From an uncultured Treponema sp. (GTDB taxonomy: Bacteria; Spirochaetota; Spirochaetia; Treponematales; Treponemataceae), in the NCBI GenBank assembly GCA_937893155.1, contig CALBGU010000043.1, forward strand, positions 1 through 8,991: a DNA stretch of 8,991 bases, given 5' to 3'. This document shows, piece by piece, positions 1 to 5,130 of this stretch (position 1 is its first letter; each line of letters opens with the position of its first letter). Below the pieces are notes generated by a model. That model was not told the DNA's origin and did not search any database. It saw only the letters and a program-made list of their open reading frames with translations. Made by a program: the position numbers and the translations under genes.

Positions 1-1
1 C

Positions 2-73
2 GATCTGCTTGATATCTTTCCCAAAAAATGCATTCAAATGAGTTCTCACTTGAAGAAATTCCTTACGATGTAA
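2..73 (+). pseudogene. Upstream reading frame of the sensor kinase, cut off by a frame break
   Basis: The reading frame that begins at base 2 encodes DLLDI, which is the usual end of the HisKA dimerisation helix in hybrid kinases (typically followed by SKIE and then the HATPase linker). That frame runs through CCCAAAAAA and stops at TAA 71-73. The rest of the kinase continues in a different frame from base 28, which itself has a TGA at 10-12. The two parts therefore belong to one protein but are out of frame around 17-28. Whether this is a mutation, an assembly error or slippage at C3A6 cannot be decided from 30 bases. Confidence 0.55.
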
Positions 74-1419
74 TAGAACTTACAGAAAGAACAGTAGATT
101 TAATAAGCATAGAAGCCTTTAGCAAGGGGCTAGAGATTGCGGCTGACCTTGACTATTCAATGCCCAAAACAATCATGGGCGACCCTACTAGGGTCCAACA
201 GGTTATACTGAACCTGGTAAAAAATGCCGTAAAGTTTACGAATAAAGGTTATATTCAGGTAAAAGTTACAAGTCGCAATGACGATTTGCTTTTTGAGGTA
301 ATAGATTCAGGTATAGGGGTTCCTAGGGAAAAGCAAGAGCAAATTTTTAACAGCTTTTACCAGGTGGATGCAAGCATTACCCGAAAATATGGGGGCTCTG
401 GGCTGGGGCTTGCTATTTGCAAAAACCTCGTGAATGCGATGGGCGGATTTATCGAAGTCCTTGAAAACGATGAAAATAACGGGCACGGAGCGGATTTTCA
501 TTTTGTGTTGCCGCTCAAACCTTCTGTGGAGCCGCCTATTTCTGCCGCAAAACATTCGCTGCCCAAAAATACGAGTATTTTGATTGTAGATGACAGTTAT
601 CTTTCGGCTCAGAGCATTGCAAAAAAAATTGCGTCGCTGGGCGATGTGGAGACCGAAATCGCAGATTCTGGCGAGGAGGCTCTGAAAAAAATGCGTGCGC
701 GGGCGGGGGAAAATCGCTCGTTTACGGTTGTGCTGATTGATTTGAATATGCCGGTAATGGACGGCTGGCGGCTGGCGGCAATCATAAATCACGATACTGA
801 AATCAATGGTTCGTTGCTGTATCTGATGGTTCCTGAAGGGCAGTTGAGCCGAGATGCAAAAATGAAATCGCTGAATTGGTTCAATGGATATATCCGAAAA
901 CCCGTCAAGCGCGAGGATATTTGCAAAAAAGTATTTGATGCCCTTTCAGTGCCGCTTGACCTGCTTCCTGCCGAAATCCCGATAGAAAAAAAAGATGAAA
1001 AAATCGCTGTCGGAATGAAAATTTTGATTGCGGAAGACCACCCTGTAAACAGAAAAATTTTGATTGCATTCCTCAATAAATTCGGTGCGACGGTGCTTTT
1101 GGCGGAAAATGGCGTGGAGGCGGTGAATTGCATTGCCGAAAATCCTGACACAAAAATCGTGTTTATGGACATTCAGATGCCAGAAAAAGACGGCGTTGAG
1201 GCGACGATAGATATTCGGCGCAACGGTTTTTCGGGGATTATTATTGCCTGCACTGCCAATTCTGATACAGCGGATTTTGAGAATTACAAAAAAAGCGGTA
1301 TGAACGACGTTTTGGTAAAGCCGTTCAAAAAAGATACCGTTCGCTCGCTTCTTGAAAAATGGATTACCGTTTTGAATGAGGTTCATTCGGTTGCGGTAAC
1401 AAACGGCGGAGATTTATGA
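28..1419 (+). CDS. Hybrid sensor histidine kinase, C-terminal part (HATPase + two receivers)
   Basis: Two-component signalling protein. Residues 1-165 are an HATPase_c domain. The N box has N62 and N66, the G1 box is DSGIG at 93-97, the F box is near 107-110, and the G2 box GGSGLGLAI is at 122-130. REC1 (about 182-305) keeps acidic D188/D189, phosphoacceptor D238 and K291, but the usual Thr/Ser position reads LYLMVP. REC2 (about 330-446) is complete: E336/D337, D381, T409, K431. No HPt domain follows, so the phosphoryl group would go to a separate HPt or be used within the protein. The phosphorylated His and any sensor lie upstream in another frame, so ATG 28 is only the first in-frame start and probably not the true one. 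The signal sensed is unknown. The stop overlaps the next gene by 4 bases. Codon use changes near residue 150. Confidence 0.9.
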   Translation: MHSNEFSLEEIPYDVIELTERTVDLISIEAFSKGLEIAADLDYSMPKTIMGDPTRVQQVILNLVKNAVKFTNKGYIQVKVTSRNDDLLFEVIDSGIGVPREKQEQIFNSFYQVDASITRKYGGSGLGLAICKNLVNAMGGFIEVLENDENNGHGADFHFVLPLKPSVEPPISAAKHSLPKNTSILIVDDSYLSAQSIAKKIASLGDVETEIADSGEEALKKMRARAGENRSFTVVLIDLNMPVMDGWRLAAIINHDTEINGSLLYLMVPEGQLSRDAKMKSLNWFNGYIRKPVKREDICKKVFDALSVPLDLLPAEIPIEKKDEKIAVGMKILIAEDHPVNRKILIAFLNKFGATVLLAENGVEAVNCIAENPDTKIVFMDIQMPEKDGVEATIDIRRNGFSGIIIACTANSDTADFENYKKSGMNDVLVKPFKKDTVRSLLEKWITVLNEVHSVAVTNGGDL

Positions 1420-2255
1420 TAAAAACAAATTATCACACGCATACGACATTTTGCGACGGCAAAAACAGCGTGGAAGAAATGGCAAAAGCGGCGATTGCGC
1501 GCGGATTTGATATTCTCGGTTTTTCGTCGCACAGCATGTGCACTTTTTCGACGGAATGGCATTTGCCTGTGCGCTTTCATTCTGAATACGCCGCCGAGGT
1601 GCGCCGTGTACAGCACATTTTTGCAGACAAAATCAGTATCCAGCTTGGTTTTGAGTCGGATTATCTCTATGCGTTGAATACGCCTCAAAAATCGCGCTAT
1701 GCCGCGTTTAAGCCCGATTATCTCATCGGTGCGGTGCATTATGTGATGAACGAAAACGGTGCGTTTGCCGTGGACGAATCGGCGGATAGCTTGCAGCAAA
1801 ACATTCAGCGCGTTTTTGGCGGAAATGTGCGCGAGGTGGTGCACCAGTATTTTGAAAACGAACGCGAGATGCTCAAAAAAGGCGATTTTGACATTATTGC
1901 GCATGCCGATTTAATCCGAAAATACAATGCGCGGTTGCATTTGTTTGATGAGCGCAGTACGGAATACCGCGCCGAGCTAAAATCGCTGGCAGAGTGCATT
2001 GCGCGCGCGGGCGTTATCGCAGAGGTGAACACTGGCGGCATTGCGCGCGGGTGCACGAGCGAGCCGTATCCGTCGCCGGAGTTGCTTTCTCTGTTGTTTG
2101 AGCGCGGAGTGCCTGTTACCATCAATTCGGACGCACACCGGTGCGAGCACTTGGATTTTTGGTTTGACGAAGCGATGTCGTACATAAAAAAAGCTGGATA
2201 CAAGACGATTGCGTATCTTGAATCCAGCGAAATAAAATTCCAAAAAATAAATTAG
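1416..2255 (+). CDS. hisK: PHP-family histidinol-phosphatase
   Basis: Hydrolyses L-histidinol phosphate to L-histidinol, the penultimate stage of histidine synthesis, if the family assignment holds. The 279 residues match the usual length of the HisK/HisJ type. Metal-site motifs of the PHP fold are all present: HTH at 7-9, CDGK at 13-16, GFESDY at 79-83, AVH at 106-108, HADL at 163-166, EVNTGG at 203-208 and SDAH at 239-242. The tail DAHRCEHLDFWF is typical of histidinol phosphatases. ATG 1416 is chosen because it makes a 4-base ATGA overlap with the kinase stop and has GGAG at 1408-1411. Translational coupling is likely. No other his gene is nearby, so a different phosphoester substrate is possible. 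Its stop overlaps the convergent dksA stop, and its 3' end carries the dksA terminator hairpin. Confidence 0.87.
   Translation: MIKTNYHTHTTFCDGKNSVEEMAKAAIARGFDILGFSSHSMCTFSTEWHLPVRFHSEYAAEVRRVQHIFADKISIQLGFESDYLYALNTPQKSRYAAFKPDYLIGAVHYVMNENGAFAVDESADSLQQNIQRVFGGNVREVVHQYFENEREMLKKGDFDIIAHADLIRKYNARLHLFDERSTEYRAELKSLAECIARAGVIAEVNTGGIARGCTSEPYPSPELLSLLFERGVPVTINSDAHRCEHLDFWFDEAMSYIKKAGYKTIAYLESSEIKFQKIN
2186..2228 (-). terminator. Rho-independent terminator of dksA, inside the phosphatase gene
   Basis: Arms 2193-2205 and 2216-2228 pair over 13 positions with one A-A mismatch (2200/2221) around a 10-base loop. Read on the minus strand, the stem is followed directly by seven T (A tract 2186-2192). 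It begins 23 bases after the dksA stop. On the plus strand no T run follows, so it is one-directional. The bases also encode residues GYKTIAYLES of the phosphatase. Confidence 0.85.
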
Positions 2256-2608
2256 CGATTTCTTCTTTCTTCTTTTGCTTTGCATTCAATGCACAAATCA
2301 GCATAAGGAATTGATTCGAGCCGCGCTTCTGGAATGTCTTTGCCGCACATAAGGCATTTGCCGTAAGTGCCGCGGTCAATGCTTTCGAGAGCATTGTTGA
2401 TGAGCGTCAATCTCAGCGCATCTTGCTGCCCGAGAGAATCGAGGAGCGTGCGGTCAATCGCGTCTGAAGCAATATCCACTTCGTCGCCGGATTCGCCAGC
2501 CCCGGTGAGTTTTCTCATATCTTCGCTTTGAGAAGACAGAGACTCTAAAAGCGTGTCACGTTGTTCAATTAGTTTCTTTTTTTGCAGTTCAATGAATTCT
2601 TTATTCAT
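2252..2608 (-). CDS. dksA: DksA/TraR-family RNA polymerase regulator
   Basis: Binds the RNA polymerase secondary channel and, with ppGpp, adjusts rRNA and stress promoters. The 118 residues form an N-terminal coiled coil (about 5-75). Its tip motif DEVDIA at 42-47 is the DxxDxA signature whose two Asp are needed for DksA activity in E. coli. A C4 zinc finger follows: C85, C88, C106, C109 (CxxC-17-CxxC). A TTG codon lies directly upstream at 2609-2611, but ATG 2606-2608 is preferred because GGGAG sits about 8 bases before it. The gene is divergent from infA and convergent with the phosphatase gene, its terminator lying inside the latter. A possible promoter around 2640-2670 is weak. The protein is shorter than E. 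coli DksA, as in many non-proteobacterial members. Confidence 0.92.
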   Translation of the reverse strand: MNKEFIELQKKKLIEQRDTLLESLSSQSEDMRKLTGAGESGDEVDIASDAIDRTLLDSLGQQDALRLTLINNALESIDRGTYGKCLMCGKDIPEARLESIPYADLCIECKAKEERRNR

Positions 2609-2624
2609 CAATCAAACTCCCTTG

Positions 2625-2653
2625 TTGACAATATCGTAAGTTTTGTTCATACT
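2625..2653 (+). promoter_or_regulatory. Sigma-70-type promoter of infA
   Basis: A perfect -35 TTGACA at 2625-2630 is followed by a 17-base spacer and CATACT at 2648-2653 (4 of 6 to TATAAT). The predicted start near 2660 leaves a leader of about 55 bases before the infA GTG. It lies 17 bases outside the divergent dksA start codon, so the two genes probably influence each other. Confidence 0.6.
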
Positions 2654-2662
2654 AATATCGTC

Positions 2663-2697
2663 AAAAGACAGCAACTTTTTAATCGAAATTGTCTTTT
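2663..2697 (+). repeat. Inverted repeat in the infA leader
   Basis: AAAAGACA at 2663-2670 and TGTCTTTT at 2690-2697 form a perfect 8-bp dyad with a 19-base loop. It ends 10 bases before the GGAGG ribosome site. It may be a leader hairpin affecting infA translation or a DNA-binding site, and no function is shown. Confidence 0.4.
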
Positions 2698-2716
2698 TTG
2701 TTCATTTGGAGGAATC

Positions 2717-2935
2717 GTGGCTAAAGAAGAAGCTATTGAGGTCGAGGGCATCGTGAAAGAGGCATTGCCAAATACGATGTTCCGTGTGGAGCTGCAAAAC
2801 AAACACCTTATTTTAGCGCAGCTCTCTGGAAAAATGCGCAAGCATTATATCAAAATTGTTCCGGGCGACAGCGTAAAAGTCGCTCTTTCACCGTATGATT
2901 TGAATCGCGGGCGGATTATTTTCCGCGAACGATAA
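2717..2935 (+). CDS. infA: Translation initiation factor IF-1
   Basis: IF-1 occupies the ribosomal A site during initiation and works with IF-2 and IF-3. The product is 72 residues, the normal length, and is a single S1/OB fold. It begins MAKEEAIEVEG and keeps the family pattern: GIVKEALPNTMFRV at 12-25, a central GKMRK, GD at the fourth strand, and the ending LNRGRIIFR. The start is GTG 2717-2719, fixed by a strong GGAGG at 2708-2712 and by the conserved N-terminus. An open frame continues upstream to 2582, but it would add unrelated residues overlapping the dksA start. It has its own promoter and a hairpin terminator downstream, so it is probably a single-gene transcript. Confidence 0.97.
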   Translation: MAKEEAIEVEGIVKEALPNTMFRVELQNKHLILAQLSGKMRKHYIKIVPGDSVKVALSPYDLNRGRIIFRER

Positions 2936-2964
2936 GCGAAATCCCTGTCAGACTGAAAATCCCA

Positions 2965-3005
2965 AAAAAGAACCCGCCTCATTTGCAAGACGGGTTTTTT
3001 GTTTT
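2965..3005 (+). terminator. Bidirectional terminator between infA and the J-domain gene
   Basis: AACCCG at 2971-2976 pairs with CGGGTT at 2991-2996, with two more inner pairs beyond a C-A mismatch. On the plus strand T6 and then GTTTT follow. On the minus strand the stem is followed by C and then T6 (A run 2964-2969). It serves infA (plus) and the convergent J-domain gene (minus, stop at 3016). Confidence 0.85.
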
Positions 3006-3015
3006 CTTTGCGGTG

Positions 3016-3585
3016 TTACCACCAAGAAGTTCGTGCGTTGTTTCGGGTAAACAGCGATTTGAATGACCGCCATGCGCCGCTCACGCCTCCGATGAGCATC
3101 AAAATGCCGATTGGAAAAAGCCAAATCAATTCAAATCCCATAAGCGCAAGTAGCGCATACAGCACAATCGACAGCAATGAAGCTGATTTTGAAGGCTTTG
3201 CATACCCTGTGTTCGTGTTCCATGTGTAATAGTGCCAACCGCCCGCATTCCCGCCGTAACGGGTGCTTCCGGCGTTTCTTGCCCACTGCTCGAACGCATC
3301 GGAATAATCCTGCTGGGTGTTGTCCGCCCAATCGTATGCCTGCCCATTTGGTCGGTATGAGGCTGAAGCAGATGAACCGAAACGGTCGTATTCTGCGCGT
3401 TTTGTTTCGTCGCTCAAAACGGAATATGCCTCCCCGATTTTCTTGAACATATTTTCGGCTTCGGCATCTCCTGCATTGCGGTCTGGGTGATATTTGAATG
3501 CCTTTGTTCTGTATGCTTTTTTGATTTCTTCTTGAGATGCGTCTTTTGAAACGCCTAAAATTTCGTAGTAATTTAAAGATTCCAA
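3016..3585 (-). CDS. J-domain protein with C-terminal membrane segment
   Basis: A class C (type III) J-protein, expected to recruit DnaK and stimulate its ATPase at a membrane site. The J domain spans residues 3-69 with YYEILGV at 6-12 and HPD at 33-35. A linker rich in Gly, Asn, Ser, Tyr and Trp (71-130) follows. Residues about 137-170 are a hydrophobic stretch, probably two short helices or a hairpin, with a basic tail ending in TSWW. No G/F-plus-zinc region or peptide-binding CTD is present, so it is not DnaJ itself. The start is TTG 3583-3585, supported by AAGGAGA six or seven bases upstream. The next Met, residue 46, would destroy the J domain. A gap of 136 bp separates it from the Smr gene on the same strand. 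A similar gene follows infA in T. pallidum, from memory. Confidence 0.87.
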   Translation of the reverse strand: MESLNYYEILGVSKDASQEEIKKAYRTKAFKYHPDRNAGDAEAENMFKKIGEAYSVLSDETKRAEYDRFGSSASASYRPNGQAYDWADNTQQDYSDAFEQWARNAGSTRYGGNAGGWHYYTWNTNTGYAKPSKSASLLSIVLYALLALMGFELIWLFPIGILMLIGGVSGAWRSFKSLFTRNNARTSWW

Positions 3586-3721
3586 AATTATCTCCTTTTC
3601 TATAAAAGAAATGTCGCTTTGTGCAAAATGTTACAAACTGATTTTGAATGCGTATTCAACTGAAAATCTTTGTGTTCAATGTAATCATTTATGAGCAAAA
3701 AAACAAGGGCATTATGAAAAA
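3586..3721. other. Intergenic region upstream of the J-domain gene
   Basis: It holds no gene. A small palindrome, TTGAAT at 3644-3649 and ATTCAA at 3654-3659 with GCGT between, could be an operator. The best minus-strand promoter (TTGCAC, 16-base spacer, TATAGA ending near 3599) would leave almost no leader, so I do not assign it. No clear terminator follows the Smr gene, so read-through into the J-domain gene is possible. Confidence 0.3.
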
Positions 3722-4294
3722 TTATTTTTCGCGAATCATCACCCACGTTGCGCCCGAACCGCCCATAAATCTGTCGGGGTGTCCTGAAGAGCCAAGGCGT
3801 TTGTCTTGCTCGATGAATGATTTGACCATCGGACCTAAAACGGGGTCAGAGCCGTGCGAGTGTACGCCTTTGCCGTGAATGATGAGGATTTTTTTGAGCC
3901 CGCGCGCTTGGCAGTCGCCCACAAACGAATTGAGCCGTGCCCACGCTTCGTCTCGCGACAGTCCGTGCAAATCGATGCGGGCTTCTACCGCCATTTCGCG
4001 AATGTAGGTGCGGCTTTTCATCTTGCGGCTTTCGGCGTATTCGTCGGCGAGCGCGTCTTTGTCAATCGTGTCGTGCTGTCTGAGCCACGCTTCCATTGGA
4101 TTGATAGTTTTTTGTGCGTCCTTTTTCATCTGTGCTTCGAGCGAATAGCCTTGGCGCAGCAATTCTTTTTCTTCTTTGGTGGGTGCATTTGCTTTTTTGT
4201 GCGAAACTTGCGGCGCGCCTTTTTTTGCCCTGCCTTTTTCGGCTTCGGCTTTTTCCATATCGTCCCATTTGTCCAGAATATCAGCGAAATTCAT
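3722..4294 (-). CDS. Smr-domain protein
   Basis: A 190-residue protein with a C-terminal Smr domain, the MutS2-type nuclease or nucleic-acid-binding module also found alone in bacteria. Residues 1-60 are charged and Lys/Glu-rich, and 61-100 are a predicted helical linker. The Smr domain covers about 105-188: the signature IDLHG at 107-111, HGKG at 140-143 and GGSGATWVMI at 178-187. These are the motifs expected for a stand-alone Smr protein. ATG 4292-4294 is chosen because the product then begins MNFADIL and AAGGAGAG stands about 7 bases upstream. An open frame extends 16 codons further but has no ribosome site. The substrate is unknown, and roles in ribosome rescue or RNA cleavage are known only for other family members. 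It probably precedes the J-domain gene in expression. Confidence 0.87.
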   Translation of the reverse strand: MNFADILDKWDDMEKAEAEKGRAKKGAPQVSHKKANAPTKEEKELLRQGYSLEAQMKKDAQKTINPMEAWLRQHDTIDKDALADEYAESRKMKSRTYIREMAVEARIDLHGLSRDEAWARLNSFVGDCQARGLKKILIIHGKGVHSHGSDPVLGPMVKSFIEQDKRLGSSGHPDRFMGGSGATWVMIREK

Positions 4295-4391
4295 ACTCTT
4301 TCTCTCCTTTTGCCGTCGTGATTTTATCTCGAAAGACAGCAAAAAATGCGTGATTGCTACATCTTAGAATTTTTCCCGCCGCGTGTAAAGC

Positions 4392-4433
4392 AAAAAAAAT
4401 CCCGCATACAAAAAAAATGCAGGCAGGATTTTT
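4392..4433 (-). terminator. Rho-independent terminator of the DUF2798-like gene
   Basis: Arms 4395-4405 and 4423-4433 pair over 11 positions with one G-T wobble. On the minus strand the stem ends in a run of T (A tract 4392-4399). It lies about 20 bases after the stop at 4454. The plus strand also has TTTTT after the stem, so weak action both ways is possible. Confidence 0.8.
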
Positions 4434-4453
4434 CTCCGTTTGGCAAACGAAAC

Positions 4454-4921
4454 TTATTTATTCGGGAAAATCAAGGCGAAAATGCGGCGCACGATTGGAC
4501 CTGCAAAAAGGAGCTGCCAGAACGTTGCCATCGGGTAATTGAATGCCGTCGTCTGAAGCCATTTTGCCACAAATTCTTTTTGCAGCAAGCCGCCCTTGAA
4601 CAAAATCGTTGCTGCTGCGCTCATCAGCGGGCACATAAACCAGATTGAGCAAATTGAAATCCCCAGCACGATAAAAATGAGTTTGTCTTCTTTTGGGTTA
4701 AAGAGCTTGAACGTAATCATTTTTGCAATGTGCCCAACGATGAAAAAATCGAGGATAAATGCGATTGGTCCCATAATGATGAGTTCTTTGAATGCACCAG
4801 CAAACACGGCGTTCGACAGCCCGCCCATCGCAAGCGACATATTGTAGCAAATCATTGCGTAAACCATAACGAAAACCATCATAACAGTCATAACGATTTC
4901 TTGAAACAAAGATTTTGGCAT
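4454..4921 (-). CDS. DUF2798-like four-helix membrane protein
   Basis: A small integral membrane protein of unknown function, 155 residues. Four hydrophobic segments are visible at about 8-28, 46-66, 82-104 and 128-150. The two halves look related: a polar or amphipathic loop leads to a Gly-Pro helix start in each (MGPIAFI near 50-56 and AGPIVRRI near 140-147). This two-repeat layout and size fit the DUF2798 family, but I rely on pattern memory rather than a search. ATG 4919-4921 is chosen because GGAG lies 7 bases upstream. The open frame reaches 25 codons further without a ribosome site. The gene has its own strong promoter at 5060-5089, a leader of about 130 bases and its own terminator, so it is probably transcribed alone. 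Confidence 0.75.
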   Translation of the reverse strand: MPKSLFQEIVMTVMMVFVMVYAMICYNMSLAMGGLSNAVFAGAFKELIIMGPIAFILDFFIVGHIAKMITFKLFNPKEDKLIFIVLGISICSIWFMCPLMSAAATILFKGGLLQKEFVAKWLQTTAFNYPMATFWQLLFAGPIVRRIFALIFPNK

Positions 4922-5053
4922 TTGTGTTCTCCAAAATAAAAAATAGAAATGGAAAGATTGTTTTGTACTACATTCAAGAACCGAATGTATGAGCATAAAA
5001 GAAGTGAAGTCTTTTGAAAGACCGTGCTTTTAAGATGTGCAATCTGTGAAAGT
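4922..5053 (-). promoter_or_regulatory. Long leader of the DUF2798-like gene with two hairpins
   Basis: The predicted transcript start near 5053 leaves about 130 untranslated bases. Two stems are visible: TACATTC 4969-4975 with GAATGTA 4983-4989 (7 bp, 7-base loop), and GTCTT 5009-5013 with AAGAC 5018-5022 (5 bp, tetraloop). Neither is followed by a T run. I do not recognise a known riboswitch. Confidence 0.4.
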
Positions 5054-5103
5054 AATGCTACTATACCGTAACAAATGCGAAATTGTCAAGTGATATTGCA
5101 CAT
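5035..5103. repeat. 9-bp inverted repeat flanking the divergent promoter
   Basis: ATGTGCAAT at 5035-5043 and ATTGCACAT at 5095-5103 are exact reverse complements, 60 bp centre to centre. They bracket the minus-strand -35/-10 pair, and the right copy also lies just upstream of the nudC -10. This could be a paired operator. Confidence 0.4.
5060..5089 (-). promoter_or_regulatory. Sigma-70-type promoter of the DUF2798-like gene
   Basis: On the minus strand a perfect TTGACA (5089-5084) is followed by 18 bases and TATAGT (5065-5060; 5 of 6 to consensus). It is the strongest promoter in the window. Transcription would start near 5053. Confidence 0.75.
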
Positions 5104-5116
5104 TTTCACGGCAAAA

Positions 5117-5122
5117 TATAGA
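5117..5122 (+). promoter_or_regulatory. Probable -10 box of nudC
   Basis: TATAGA (followed by AT) at 5117-5122 ends 8 bases before the nudC ATG. A poor -35 TTGCAC is at 5096-5101, with a 15-base spacer. If used, transcription would start at or just before the start codon. Confidence 0.4.
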
Positions 5123-5130
5123 ATGACGCT

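Noticed and set aside
307..1386. Several minus-strand open frames across the kinase
   Set aside because: They are all antisense to conserved HATPase and receiver motifs and have low-complexity compositions.
2582..2716. Upstream extension of the infA frame
   Set aside because: IF-1 proteins begin at MAKEE. The extension overlaps the dksA start and the promoter, and GGAGG points to GTG 2717.
3854..4321. Plus-strand open frame of 155 codons opposite the Smr gene
   Set aside because: Its product is Phe/Cys/Arg-rich with no domain pattern, it lacks a ribosome site, and the opposite strand has a clear Smr protein.
2665..4345. Shared AAAGACAGCAA at about 2664-2674 and 4334-4344
   Set aside because: An 11-base match before two genes, but in different orientation relative to each gene. 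Probably chance.
4989..5033. Possible 14-codon leader peptide ATG 4989 to TAA
   Set aside because: It has no ribosome site and no plus-strand promoter upstream, and it lies in the minus-strand leader.
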